A stretch of DNA of 64,000 nt from Mesorhizobium australicum WSM2073 (GCF_000230995.2 NC_019973.1:1998001-2062000); one strand, 5' to 3'; counted from the stretch's first letter, positions 7,449 to 16,724 are shown. Program-made: numbers and translations. The notes: a model not told the origin generated them from the letters alone.

Positions 7449-8539
7449 TCCTGATACTCCTCTTCCGCGACCGAATCGAAGACGATGCCGCCGCCGACAT
7501 TGTAGACGGCCTCGCCGCTGGCAAAGAGCGAGATGGTGCGGATCGCCACGGAAAAGCGCATCGTGCCGCCGGGCGCGATCCAGCCAATGGCGCCGCAATA
7601 GACATCGCGCGGCGTGGCCTCCAGATCGTGCAGGATCTCCATGGCGCGAATCTTCGGCGCGCCGGTGATCGAGCCGCAGGGAAACAGCGCCGCGAATACC
7701 TGTCGTATCGAGAGGCCGGGCAGCAGCTTGGCCCTGACGTCGCTCACCATCTGGTGCACGGTCGGGTAGGTCTCGATGCGGAACAGTTCCGGCACCTCCA
7801 GCGTGCCGACCTCGCTGATCAGCGATATGTCGTTGCGCAGGAGGTCGACGATCATCCGGTTCTCGGCCTGGTTCTTCTCGTCATTGCGCAGGAAATTCTT
7901 CTGCCGCTCGTCCTCGTCCCCGGTTGCGCCGCGCGGTGCGGTACCCTTCATCGGATGCGTCTCGATCATCCCCGCCGCATCGATCTCGAAGAACAGTTCG
8001 GGCGAGCGCGACAGGACGATCGGGTCGCCCAGCGCGATCAGGGCGCCATATTTCACGGGCTGGCGTTCGGTCAGTGCGTCGAAGGCGGCGAGCGGATCGC
8101 CGGACCATTGCGCGTGCACCGGAAAGGTCAGGTTGCCCTGGTAGCAATCGCCTCGCCTGATGTGCCGATGCAACCGCGAGAACCGCTTCTCGTAGTCCTC
8201 GAACGACCACGTTGCCCTTGCGTCGAAGATCGGGCCGTTGGTCGGCGTGCCTGGCGGCGGCACCGCTTCTTCATCAGGAGCATCGAAGACCCCGAGGCAG
8301 ACCAGCGGGGCCCGGCGCCGACCCGGCAGCAAGGGAACGAGTTTCGGTTCGAGCAGGTAACCGGCCTCGTAGGAGAAATAGCCGGCCAGCCATTTGCCGG
8401 CATCGTGCGCGGCCTGCGCCGCTTGCAACGCCGCCGGGAAGTCTTTGGCCTCATGCGCAACGATGACATCGGCCGGCCGCTTGAAAACGAGCTGGCGCGC
8501 GCTTTCGTCGTTGCGGAAAATTGCTGCGGGCAGGGACAT
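7397..8539 (-). CDS. pabB: Aminodeoxychorismate synthase component I
   Basis: Converts chorismate plus ammonia to 4-amino-4-deoxychorismate in p-aminobenzoate synthesis. At 380 residues it is the short rhizobial type, with a reduced N-terminal domain followed by the chorismate-binding domain. Visible signatures are CYQGNLTFPV, SRSPELFFEID, ETHPMKGTAPRG, RNDISLISEVG, the FPCGSITGAPKIRAMEIL block and YCGAIGWIAPGG with the expected acidic residues. The overlapping pabC frame at its 3' end points to translational coupling. The glutamine amidotransferase partner (pabA/trpG) is not in the window. Confidence 0.93.
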   Translation of the reverse strand: MSLPAAIFRNDESARQLVFKRPADVIVAHEAKDFPAALQAAQAAHDAGKWLAGYFSYEAGYLLEPKLVPLLPGRRRAPLVCLGVFDAPDEEAVPPPGTPTNGPIFDARATWSFEDYEKRFSRLHRHIRRGDCYQGNLTFPVHAQWSGDPLAAFDALTERQPVKYGALIALGDPIVLSRSPELFFEIDAAGMIETHPMKGTAPRGATGDEDERQKNFLRNDEKNQAENRMIVDLLRNDISLISEVGTLEVPELFRIETYPTVHQMVSDVRAKLLPGLSIRQVFAALFPCGSITGAPKIRAMEILHDLEATPRDVYCGAIGWIAPGGTMRFSVAIRTISLFASGEAVYNVGGGIVFDSVAEEEYQECLLKARFATGTPPVSS

Positions 8540-8656
8540 GGGAACCGGGATCGATGGAGCTGACGATCGCTCTATATAGGGGGCCGGGCGCGCGCAATCG
8601 AGGGAACGGCACCCTGTCCCTCAAAGCCGACCTTTGCCGGATCGAACCTTGCCGAC

Positions 8657-8687
8657 AAAAGAAAGCGGCGGCGCCCTTGGCGCCGCC
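8657..8687 (-). terminator. Terminator after the helix-hairpin-helix protein gene
   Basis: On the minus strand GGCGGCGCC, loop AAG, GGCGCCGCC, then GCTTTCTTTT. It lies 27 nt beyond the stop at 8714 and separates that gene from pabB. Confidence 0.85.
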
Positions 8688-8713
8688 GGTCGCATGGCCT
8701 CTGTATCCGTCGT

Positions 8714-9493
8714 TCAGGTATTGCTGGCGGTTCCGGCCGTCGGAAACTGCTTGGCGAATTCGGCCTCGTTGCCAGCGGCGAGCAGCTTGGCCTGCTCGAT
8801 CCAGCGTTCGCGCGCGATGCGGCCGTCGAAGTTCATCACCTCCTCGATCCGCTTGATGTCGGCTGGTGTCCAGCCGGCGATCTGGGCGTATGTGGTGACG
8901 CCTTGCGCCTTGAGCAGCTTTTCGTTGACTGGGCCGATGCCGATCAACCGGCGCAGATTGTCGGGCTTGCCCGACGCCGGCTTGGCCGCTGCCGGTGCGG
9001 TCTTCTTTGCAGCGGGTGCTGCCTTGGGCACGGTCGAAGTCTTCGCCGGAGCCTTGGTCGTCGGAGCCTTGCTCTGCGAAGCCATGGCTGCCGGTGCCGA
9101 AGCAGTTGCGAGTTTGGCGGCCGCGGGCTTCGGTGCTGCCTTTGCCGGGGCCGCCTTCGCGGCGGCTGGCTTGGCTGCCGCCGCACCGGATTTTGCAACG
9201 GCTGGCGTCGACATCAGGGCTGCCGGTGGCTGACTTGACGCCTTTGCTCCGCCGGTGCCCGACGAGGCCTGGGCCTCGCGCAGCTGACGCTCGAGGTCGG
9301 AGCGGCTCTTGCCGCATGCACTGAGTTCGCCGGTCAGGCGGTCGCTGTCGGCGCGCAGCTTGTCGCGCTCGCTGCGGGTGCGATCGAGGTCGCCGCGAAG
9401 ACTGTCGAGCTCACCGCGCAGGCGCCCCCAGATGAACCAGCCGACCAACACGCCTACCAACAACGCCAGGACCACGTAGAAAAAAGTGCCCAT
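8714..9493 (-). CDS. Membrane-anchored protein with coiled coil, Ala/Lys linker and helix-hairpin-helix tail
   Basis: A 259-residue protein of unknown role. A single N-terminal transmembrane helix (about 5-24) is followed by a short charged heptad-like segment (about 27-75, LRGELDSLRGDLDRTRSERD). A long Ala/Lys/Pro low-complexity linker spans about 80-175. A compact C-terminal domain starts PDNLRRLIGIGPVNEKLL and contains GVTTYAQIAGWTPADI, the helix-hairpin-helix-like fold found at the end of some NuoE proteins and in DUF4332-type proteins. The basic linker plus HhH domain would suit nucleic-acid contact next to the inner membrane; that is inference. It is monocistronic with its own terminator. 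Confidence 0.75.
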   Translation of the reverse strand: MGTFFYVVLALLVGVLVGWFIWGRLRGELDSLRGDLDRTRSERDKLRADSDRLTGELSACGKSRSDLERQLREAQASSGTGGAKASSQPPAALMSTPAVAKSGAAAAKPAAAKAAPAKAAPKPAAAKLATASAPAAMASQSKAPTTKAPAKTSTVPKAAPAAKKTAPAAAKPASGKPDNLRRLIGIGPVNEKLLKAQGVTTYAQIAGWTPADIKRIEEVMNFDGRIARERWIEQAKLLAAGNEAEFAKQFPTAGTASNT

Positions 9494-9850
9494 TGTCTCT
9501 CTCCAGTCAGATCCGTCTGCCGTGGGTCATGGCCTTCGGCGCAGGACTACTCGATGATGGTTCCGCGGTTCGCGGAACAGCCGGCTTCGGTCAAGCTGTC
9601 GGCGATCGGCTTTGCCTGCCCATGGCCAACGGCCGTTGTCGCGTTCGCCTGATCGCCACCGCCGGCTGAGATTTCCCTCGCCGATCCGCATGCGCTCCGG
9701 CTGAGCTTAAACGGAAAGCTACCATAGAGCTTGCGGAAAGCTATGGGAAAACGTCGATGTAGAGTTCTTCAAGAACAAATATTTAGGGCAAGAAAAGCGC
9801 GGCCCGAACATGCATTCCGGCTAAACTGTTCTTGCCGGGCGAGAGGCGTC
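9494..9850. other. 357-bp intergenic gap
   Basis: No coding sequence is supported. Two small dyads stand out: CCATAG...CTATGG near 9723-9745 around a purine-rich centre, and GTTCTT-C-AAGAAC at 9764-9776. Either could belong to the promoter of the gene at 9493 or the end of pepF. Confidence 0.5.
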
Positions 9851-11689
9851 TCAATCGTCGAGCGTTTCCAGTTCGTCAATCAGACCGCCGATGACGCCGA
9901 GCCCGATCTGCCAGAAGGCCGGATCGGTGGCGTCGAGGCCGAAGGGCGCCAGAAGCTGCGAATGATGCTTGGTGCCGCCGGCACGCAGCATCTCGAAATA
10001 TTTGTCCTGAAAGCCGCGTTCGGCATTCTGGTAGACGGCATAGAGCGAGTTCACCAGGCAGTCGCCGAACGCATAGGCATAGACGTAGAAGGGCGAGTGG
10101 ATGAAGTGCGGAATGTAGGTCCAGAACACCTCGTAGCCCTCGCGCAACTTGATCGCCGGCCCCAGGCTTTCGGCCTGCACCTCCAGCCAGAACTCGCCCA
10201 GCCTGTCGGATGTCAATTCGCCGTTGCGGCGCTCGGCATGCACCTTGCGCTCGAATTCATAGAAGGCGATCTGGCGCACCACGGTGTTGATCATGTCCTC
10301 GACCTTCTGGGCGAGCATGGCCTTGCGCTCGCGCCGGTCGGTGGTCCGCTCGAGCAGCGAGCGGAAGGTCAGCATCTCGCCAAAGACGGATGCCGTCTCC
10401 GCCAGCGTCAGCGGCGTCGAGGCCATCAGCGCGCCCTGGCCGGCGGCCAGCACCTGATGCACGCCATGCCCGAGTTCATGCGCCAGCGTCATCACGTCGC
10501 GCGGCTTGCCCATGTAGTTGAGCAGCACATAGGGGTGAGCCGAGGGTACGGTCGGATGTGCGAAGGCGCCCGGCGACTTGCCCGGACGCACCGGCGCGTC
10601 GATCCAGTTGCGGTCGAAGAAGGTGCGCGCGATCTCGGCCATCTCGGGCGAGAAGCGGTGATAGGCCGACAGAACCGTGTTCCTGGCCTCATCCCAGCCG
10701 ATCACCGCCTGCGGCGTCTCCGGCAAGGGCGCGTTGCGGTCCCAGTGGTTCATCACCTCCATGCCGAGCCAGCGCGCCTTCATCGCATAATAGCGGTGCG
10801 ACAGGCGCGGATAGGCCTCGCGCACGGCGGTGGCGAGCGCATCGACCACGCCGCGTTCGACGCGGTTGGCGAGGTGGCGTGAATCGGCAATGTCCTCGAA
10901 GCCGCGCCAGCGGTCCGAAATTTCCTTGTCCTTGGCAAGCGTGTTGGTGATCAGCGTGAAGGTGCGCAGGTTCTTGCGGAAGGTTGTGGCCAACCCCTCC
11001 GAGGCGCGGCGGCGGACCTCGCCGTCGGCATCCTGCAAGCGATTGAGGGCCGGCTCCAGCGTCAGTTCCTCGCCGTCGATATCGAAGCGAAGATCGGTCA
11101 TCGTCTCGTCGAACAGGCGGTTCCAGGCGCCGCGCCCGGTTATCGATTTCTCGTGGAAAAGCTGCTCGACACGGTCCTCGAGCTGATAGGGCTTGTCCAT
11201 TCTGAGATCGAGCACCCACGGGCGGTAATGCCCGAAGGCGGGATCGGCGGCCAGCGCGCCCTCGATCGCCGCATCGTCGATCAGGTTCAGCTCGAGCGCG
11301 AAGAACAACAGATGCGCGCTGGCGTCGGTCATCTTCTCCTGGATGTCGCCATAGAGCTTGGCGCGCTGCGGATCGGCGGTATTGCCGGCGTAGACGAGGC
11401 CGGCATAGGAGACGATACGGCCGATCAGTTCCTCGAGCGCCTCGTATGCGGCCAGTGCCTCGCCCAGCCTGCCGGTACTGCCGCGCCCGGCCTCGGCGGC
11501 GAGCGTGCCTTTCCAGCGGGCCTCGAATGCGACGGCGTCGGCGGCCGCCTTGGCAATGTCACGCTTCAGTTCCGGCGCCTCCATGCCGGCATAAAGGTCG
11601 GCGAGGTTCCATTCCGGCAGATCGCCAAGCCCGGCAGCGCCCTGACCGGACGCTGGCGCTGCAATCCGCCGATCAAACATCATGCGCAT
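9851..11689 (-). CDS. pepF: Oligoendopeptidase F (M3 family)
   Basis: A cytosolic zinc oligopeptidase of 612 residues, as expected for the M3B PepF group. The zinc motif HELGH is at about residues 404-408 in TLAHELGHGVHQ, with the third ligand glutamate in the following ASVFGEML segment. The N-terminal helical region and the C-terminal YIPHFIHSPFYVYAYAFG segment are typical. Its likely role is degradation of short peptides. The start may be ATG 11689 or the nearby ATG at 11680 (MFDRR); I keep the longer form. It is divergent from the sigma-54 activator at 11881. Confidence 0.94.
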   Translation of the reverse strand: MRMMFDRRIAAPASGQGAAGLGDLPEWNLADLYAGMEAPELKRDIAKAAADAVAFEARWKGTLAAEAGRGSTGRLGEALAAYEALEELIGRIVSYAGLVYAGNTADPQRAKLYGDIQEKMTDASAHLLFFALELNLIDDAAIEGALAADPAFGHYRPWVLDLRMDKPYQLEDRVEQLFHEKSITGRGAWNRLFDETMTDLRFDIDGEELTLEPALNRLQDADGEVRRRASEGLATTFRKNLRTFTLITNTLAKDKEISDRWRGFEDIADSRHLANRVERGVVDALATAVREAYPRLSHRYYAMKARWLGMEVMNHWDRNAPLPETPQAVIGWDEARNTVLSAYHRFSPEMAEIARTFFDRNWIDAPVRPGKSPGAFAHPTVPSAHPYVLLNYMGKPRDVMTLAHELGHGVHQVLAAGQGALMASTPLTLAETASVFGEMLTFRSLLERTTDRRERKAMLAQKVEDMINTVVRQIAFYEFERKVHAERRNGELTSDRLGEFWLEVQAESLGPAIKLREGYEVFWTYIPHFIHSPFYVYAYAFGDCLVNSLYAVYQNAERGFQDKYFEMLRAGGTKHHSQLLAPFGLDATDPAFWQIGLGVIGGLIDELETLDD

Positions 11690-11880
11690 CGAGATACCTT
11701 CTTTGAATCAAATGGCCTGGGTTGAATCACGTGGCCGCAATCACGGAGCCGGACTCAACGGGAATGGAGAAGCCGGTCAAATCCTAAGGAATTCGTTCAC
11801 CGGGTTTTTTGAAACCTTATTTAGAACCCTGTGCCAAGATGATCCATGGGGTTTTCGGGCGCGGGCGAAGCAAGATAGTC

Positions 11881-13422
11881 ATGACAGGTTCCATACTCAT
11901 AGTCGATGACGATCCCGTGCAGCGCCGGCTGCTCGAGGCCGCGGTGACGCGGTTCGGCCATACCGCGATCGTTGTGGATGGCGGTACCGCCGGCCTCGAA
12001 GTTCTCGACGGGCCTGGCGCCCGCGATGTCTCGGTCGTGATCCTCGACCTGGTCATGCCCGGTCTCGACGGCATCGGCGTGCTGAAGGCGATGCGCGAGC
12101 GCGACATCAGCGTGCCGGTCATCGTGCAGACCGCGCAGGGCGGCATCGAAACCGTGGTTTCGGCGATGCGCCACGGTGCTTTCGATTTCGTCGTCAAGCC
12201 GGCTTCGCCCGACAGGCTGCAGGCCTCGATCTCCAATGCGCTCAAGGTCGAGGCGGTAGAGGGCGAGGTCAAGCGCACGTCGCGCAAACGCGGCGGGCTG
12301 CTGACCTTCAGGGACATGATCACCCATAGTCCGGCCATGGACCGGGTGATACGTCTCGGCCAGAAAGCGGCGGCCTCTCACATCCCGATCCTGATCGAGG
12401 GCGAGTCGGGCGTCGGCAAGGAACTGGTGGCGCGTGCCATCCAGGGCAGCGGCGACCGCCGCTCGAAACCCTTCGTCACCGTCAATTGCGGCGCCATTCC
12501 CGACAATCTGGTGGAATCCATCCTGTTCGGCCATGAGAAAGGCTCGTTCACCGGCGCCACCGACAGGCACACCGGCAAATTCGTCGAGGCGCATTCCGGC
12601 ACGCTGTTCCTCGACGAGATCGGCGACCTGCCGCTCGACGTCCAGGTCAAGCTGCTGCGCGCCGTCCAGGAAGGCGAGGTCGATCCGGTCGGCGGCCGCT
12701 CGACCGTCAAGGTCGACATCCGGCTGATTTCGGCGACGCACCGCAACCTCCTGCAACAGGTCAAGGACGGCAAATTCCGCGAGGATCTGTTCTACCGGCT
12801 GAACGTCTACCCGATCTTCGTGCCGCCTTTGCGCGACCGCCGCGACGACATTCCTCATCTGGTCACGCATTTCATGGAGAAGGTGGCGCCGGCCGACCCG
12901 CGCCACCGGCTGAAAGGCATTTCGGCGGCAGCACTTGCGGTGCTGCAGGCTTATGACTGGCCCGGCAACATCCGGCAGCTCGAAAACGCCGTCTTCCGCG
13001 CCTCGGTGCTGTGCGAAGGCGATGTGTTGACCGCCGATGACTTCCCGCAGATCCGCGCGCAGGTGGAAGGCACCCTCAACCTCGACGCGGACGACACGTT
13101 GGAAGCAAGCAGCGTTGCGCCGCCGCCGTCGCTGGAGCCGCGCGACGAGGACGTTGTGCCCGACGAGACCGCTCCGGCGGCTGTGCTGCCGGCCGGGGTC
13201 CAGGCCCGCTTCGGCACGCTGCGGGCGCTCGACGAGCGCGGCAATGTGCGTGCGCTGGCCGATGTCGAGCTCGAAATGATCAAGCTCGCCATCGATCACT
13301 ACAATGGCCAGATGAGCGAGGTCGCCCGCCGGCTCGGCATCGGTCGCTCGACGCTTTACCGCAAGCTCAAGGAATATGGCATCGACCCGGAAACCGGCCG
13401 CGTCGACAGGCTTGCTTCCTGA
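11881..13422 (+). CDS. Sigma-54-dependent response regulator, NtrC-type
   Basis: A 513-residue activator. The receiver domain (about 1-125) has the DDD acidic pocket near residue 9-11 and the phosphoacceptor at about Asp56 in VILDLVMPG. The AAA+ domain has Walker A GESGVGKE, the L1 loop as GSFTGAT (usual form GAFTGA) and Walker B LFLDEIGD. A PAQ-like linker and a C-terminal Fis-type helix-turn-helix (SEVARRLGIGRSTLYRKLKEYG) complete it. The ATG at 11881 is preferred because the receiver begins immediately (MTGSILIVDDDP). No histidine kinase is adjacent, so its partner and targets are unknown. The gene is outside the flagellar region. Confidence 0.92.
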   Translation: MTGSILIVDDDPVQRRLLEAAVTRFGHTAIVVDGGTAGLEVLDGPGARDVSVVILDLVMPGLDGIGVLKAMRERDISVPVIVQTAQGGIETVVSAMRHGAFDFVVKPASPDRLQASISNALKVEAVEGEVKRTSRKRGGLLTFRDMITHSPAMDRVIRLGQKAAASHIPILIEGESGVGKELVARAIQGSGDRRSKPFVTVNCGAIPDNLVESILFGHEKGSFTGATDRHTGKFVEAHSGTLFLDEIGDLPLDVQVKLLRAVQEGEVDPVGGRSTVKVDIRLISATHRNLLQQVKDGKFREDLFYRLNVYPIFVPPLRDRRDDIPHLVTHFMEKVAPADPRHRLKGISAAALAVLQAYDWPGNIRQLENAVFRASVLCEGDVLTADDFPQIRAQVEGTLNLDADDTLEASSVAPPPSLEPRDEDVVPDETAPAAVLPAGVQARFGTLRALDERGNVRALADVELEMIKLAIDHYNGQMSEVARRLGIGRSTLYRKLKEYGIDPETGRVDRLAS

Positions 13423-13468
13423 GCCGCAAGGCAGGCACCAGTTTCCCTCGTCATTATATGGTTCGACA

Positions 13469-13498
13469 GAGCGCCGTCGCCGGATAATGGCGGCGCTC
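13469..13498 (+). terminator. Stem-loop after the sigma-54 regulator gene
   Basis: GAGCGCCG and CGGCGCTC pair across a 14-nt loop, 46 nt after the stop codon. No T-run follows, so this is a weak terminator candidate only. Confidence 0.4.
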
Positions 13499-13703
13499 GA
13501 CGGGGTATTGTTCACGCATTGAGGCCGGCGGTAACAGATCGTGTTCGGCCCAAGCCGGAATCCTGATCTAAACCAGCGGTTTACCAAGAAACCTTGCGGA
13601 CAATTTTTGACGGGATATCGCCATGGTCTTACCGCATTTTGGCTTCAATAAGCGATGATTAACCATTAGGATCGATATTCGGATGTGAAAACGACACGTC
13701 CGT

Positions 13704-15635
13704 TTGGGCAAATCCGGGGACAAACGGCAGCCTGCAAGGCCTTTTGATTTGAACAGAATCGAACGACTCACAAACGGGCGGCACTATCATTTGAGCGTCT
13801 GGCCGAGATGGTTGGCGGCGGTGATTGTCGCATTTGGTTTTGTTGCCGCGGCCGCCACGGGCGCCCAGGCCGAAGTTCGTTCGCTGAAGCTCTACCATCT
13901 TCACACGCATGAGAAGGCGGAGATCGTCTACAAGCGCAATGGCCGCTACGTTCCCGAAGGCCTGAGGAAGATCAACATCATTTTGCGCGACTGGCGTCGC
14001 AACGAGCCGACCAAGATGGACCCGCGTCTGCTGGATCTGGTCTGGGAGGCGTATCGGGAAAGTGGCGCCACCGATTATATCCAGGTCGTCTGCGGCTACC
14101 GTTCGCCGTCCACCAATTCGATGCTGCGCAGCCGCAGCCGCGGTGTCGCCGAGAAGAGCCAGCATATGCTTGGCAAGGCGATGGATTTCTACATTCCCGG
14201 CGTACCGCTAAAGAAGCTGCGCAACATCGGCCTCAAGATGCAGGGCGGTGGCGTCGGCTATTACCCGACCTCCGGTTCGCCATTCGTCCACATGGATGTT
14301 GGCAATGTGCGCCACTGGCCCGGCATCAGCCGCCAGGAACTGGTCAGCCTGTTCCCCAATGGCAAGACGCTGCATGTGCCGAGCGATGGCCGGCCGCTGC
14401 CCGGCTATGAACAGGCGCTGGCCTCTTACAAGTCGCGCAAGGGTTCGGGCACACCGAATATCGAAGTGGCCAGCGCCGGCGGCAGCGGCAAGAAATCCGG
14501 CGGGTTCCTCGCTGCCTTCTTCGGCGGCGGTGGCGATGACGAGGCCGACGACAGCGCAGACGTCGAGACCGCTTCGGCCGCACCCGCGCCCAAGGCTAGA
14601 AATCTGAAGCCGGCCGCGACAGCCAAGAGCGGCAACCTGCCTGGCATCGCCATCGTGGCCCCCGAGAATGCCCAGCGCGCCGACATTCCGCAGATTGCCG
14701 ACGAGCAGGCTCCGGAACCGGAGAAGGACACGCCGGAGACAATCATCGCGGCGCTGCCGGCCAAGGAAATCCCGCTGCCCGATTTCGCGCCTCGGCCGAA
14801 GGCCGATGTCGGCGCACAGACGCCTGAAAACGTTCCCTTCGCCACGGCGGATGCGACGACCACCACGGAACAGGCCGTGGCGACCGCGCAGGCGCCGGCG
14901 AACATGCCTTTCGGCAAGGCCGATCCGGCGGCGCTGGCCGCGGCCGCGGCCGCCGATCCGGCGCAGGTCGCCGTCAACAACATCCCCTTGCCGACATGGC
15001 GTCCCGAACGCACGTTGCCGGCGGATCTTGCGCCGCCGCCCAGCAAAGACGTGCTGATGGCGCTGGCCGAAACGGCTGACCTGGGCAAGACCGCGACGGA
15101 TGCGTTCTCCGTGCTGCCGACGGTGCGTCCCGAGCCGGCCAAGCCGGATGCCGTCAAGGCCGTGCTCGACGAGGCCAATGCCAAGGCCGGCACGGCCGAC
15201 GAATATCAGCTCGCCTCGCTGGCCGTGGAACCGCGTTCAGCCTTCAACGATCCGTCCGGCGTCGATGCGGCGTCGCCGCGCCAGGCTGTTGCTGGCCGGC
15301 CGGCCGGTTCGGATCCGGCCGCCGCGATCGGCGCCGGTGTGAAGACGACCCGCAAGGAGGCCAGGGCCACCGCCCGCGATCAGAAGCCTGGCCCCAGGGC
15401 CGTGGTGGTTGCCGCAGCGCCGCAGGCCGCCCGCTGGGCACTGACCAGCGGCGAGAACGTCGCCACCGTTTCGAGTGCGACGACCGCGCCGGGTTACGCC
15501 TACAACATCGTGCATACGCCGCCGAGCGAGGTCTATACGGCCGGCTTCCAGCAGGACAATCAGGTGGCCGACGCCAATCGCTTTACCGGCAACGCCGTCA
15601 AGTTCCTGTCTGTCGCCCGCTTCCAGACGAAGTAA
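13704..15635 (+). CDS. DUF882/M15-like periplasmic protein with long Ala/Pro tail
   Basis: YcbK-type peptidase_M15_2 protein, probably acting on peptidoglycan peptides in the periplasm. No ATG fits; TTG codons occur at 13704 and 13791. The latter leads straight into the signal peptide (WPRWLAAVIVAF...GAQA) and may be the real start. The catalytic domain follows (about residues 58-245 from the first TTG): LYHLHTHEKAEI, VVCGYRSPSTN, SQHMLGKAMDFYI (H and D zinc ligands) and FVHMDVGNVRHW. The remaining 400 residues are a low-complexity Ala/Pro/Glu tail not found in the short YcbK proteins. It may reach through the cell wall. Confidence 0.82.
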   Translation: MGKSGDKRQPARPFDLNRIERLTNGRHYHLSVWPRWLAAVIVAFGFVAAAATGAQAEVRSLKLYHLHTHEKAEIVYKRNGRYVPEGLRKINIILRDWRRNEPTKMDPRLLDLVWEAYRESGATDYIQVVCGYRSPSTNSMLRSRSRGVAEKSQHMLGKAMDFYIPGVPLKKLRNIGLKMQGGGVGYYPTSGSPFVHMDVGNVRHWPGISRQELVSLFPNGKTLHVPSDGRPLPGYEQALASYKSRKGSGTPNIEVASAGGSGKKSGGFLAAFFGGGGDDEADDSADVETASAAPAPKARNLKPAATAKSGNLPGIAIVAPENAQRADIPQIADEQAPEPEKDTPETIIAALPAKEIPLPDFAPRPKADVGAQTPENVPFATADATTTTEQAVATAQAPANMPFGKADPAALAAAAAADPAQVAVNNIPLPTWRPERTLPADLAPPPSKDVLMALAETADLGKTATDAFSVLPTVRPEPAKPDAVKAVLDEANAKAGTADEYQLASLAVEPRSAFNDPSGVDAASPRQAVAGRPAGSDPAAAIGAGVKTTRKEARATARDQKPGPRAVVVAAAPQAARWALTSGENVATVSSATTAPGYAYNIVHTPPSEVYTAGFQQDNQVADANRFTGNAVKFLSVARFQTK

Positions 15636-15813
15636 CGAACAGGCCGCAGTATGAGGCCGCGCCGGGCGACCCGCGCGGCTTCTTGCTGTCCCAGCGTGTG
15701 ATGCATGCGGCCTCCGACCCCCTGAGGATCACGCGCGGCTGAACTTCTCGTGAAGCGGGAACGGCTCACTCATTTCCGGTTTAGTGTGGGTACGCTCCAA
15801 CCCGAGGATATTC

Positions 15814-16008
15814 ATGAAAAGGATTCTACTGGCATCAGTTATGGCGCTGGCGGCAGCATCGGCCGCGATCGCGCCATCACAGGCGGAGACCGTTGTCGTC
15901 AAGACCGACAATCATATGCACATGATGAAGAAGCACTGCCGCACCAGGGTGGTGACGCACTGGCGGCACCATCACAAGGTGACGGAGACGGTCAAGGTCT
16001 GCAACTGA
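15814..16008 (+). CDS. Small secreted His/Lys-rich protein
   Basis: A 64-residue product. The ATG at 15814 gives a clear signal peptide (MKRILLASVMALAAASAA... cut near SQAE). The mature peptide of about 37 residues holds six histidines, four of them in HWRHHHK, plus three methionines and two cysteines. It ends KVTETVKVCN. The composition suggests metal or anion binding, or a disulfide-linked periplasmic peptide. I do not recognise the family beyond small secreted proteins of rhizobia. It has its own terminator 30 nt downstream. Confidence 0.72.
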   Translation: MKRILLASVMALAAASAAIAPSQAETVVVKTDNHMHMMKKHCRTRVVTHWRHHHKVTETVKVCN

Positions 16009-16037
16009 TCGCAGTCTGGATTAGCCAGTCAGAAAGG

Positions 16038-16066
16038 CCCGGTCGACGCTCGTCGGCCGGGTTTTT
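16038..16066 (+). terminator. Terminator of the small secreted protein gene
   Basis: CCCGGTCGAC, loop GCTC, GTCGGCCGGG (one G-U pair), then TTTTT. It lies 30 nt after the stop at 16008. Confidence 0.9.
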
Positions 16067-16085
16067 CATGCCGTGCGGAAAGACG

Positions 16086-16724
16086 CTATTTCCCGAGTTC
16101 GCTGGCAGCGCGTGCGAGCGCTTCGATCTGGTCCCACTTGCCGGCCTTGACCATGTCGTCGGGCGCCACCCATGAGCCGCCGACGCAGATGACATTGGAC
16201 AGGCTGAGATAATCGGCCGCGTTCTTGCCGGTGATGCCGCCGGTCGGGCAGAACTTGACGTCCGCCAGCGGCGAGGCAAAAGCCTTGAGCGAAGCGATGC
16301 CGCCGGACTGTTCGGCCGGGAAGAATTTCAGGAAGCGCAGGCCGGCTTCGCGCGCGGCCATGATCTCGCCGGGCGTGATGGCGCCGGGCAGCAGCGGAAC
16401 CTCGCTGTCGGAGGCGGCAGCCAGAAGCTCGCGGGTGATGCCGGGGCTGACGATGAAGCGCGAACCGGCCGCGGCCGCTTCGTCCAACTGGTTGGCATCC
16501 AGAATGGTGCCGGCGCCGACAATGGCTTCCTCGACTTCGCCCGCCACGCGACGGATCGCTTCGAGCGCATCCGCGGTCCTCAGCGTGATCTCGATCGCCG
16601 GCAAACCGCCACGCGCCAGGGCACGGGCCAGCGGCACCGCATCGGCAACGTTGGCGATCTTCAACACCGGAATGACCGGCTGGCCATTGAGGAGCGACAG
16701 GAGGTTCTCGGTCTTGCTGGACAT
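16086..16724 (-). CDS. eda: 2-dehydro-3-deoxy-phosphogluconate aldolase
   Basis: Cleaves KDPG to pyruvate and glyceraldehyde-3-phosphate in the Entner-Doudoroff pathway, the main hexose route in rhizobia. At 212 residues it is full length. The general acid glutamate lies in AIEITLRT (about Glu45). The Schiff-base lysine is at about Lys133 in LRFLKFFPAE. The phosphate site is seen in CPTGGIT. It could also act on related 2-keto-3-deoxy acids. It is not next to edd or zwf here. Confidence 0.95.
   Translation of the reverse strand: MSSKTENLLSLLNGQPVIPVLKIANVADAVPLARALARGGLPAIEITLRTADALEAIRRVAGEVEEAIVGAGTILDANQLDEAAAAGSRFIVSPGITRELLAAASDSEVPLLPGAITPGEIMAAREAGLRFLKFFPAEQSGGIASLKAFASPLADVKFCPTGGITGKNAADYLSLSNVICVGGSWVAPDDMVKAGKWDQIEALARAASELGK

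Noticed and set aside
9764..9776. GTTCTTCAAGAAC dyad as a LexA box
   Set aside because: The alphaproteobacterial LexA site is GTTC-N7-GTTC, a direct repeat; this is an inverted repeat.
11821..13587. Long minus-strand frame opposite the sigma-54 regulator
   Set aside because: The plus strand carries unmistakable receiver, AAA+ and Fis motifs; the minus frame has none.
13649..13670. TTAA-containing segment before the DUF882 gene as a CtrA site
   Set aside because: Read on the minus strand it gives TTAA-N7-TTAT, with a mismatch in the second half-site.
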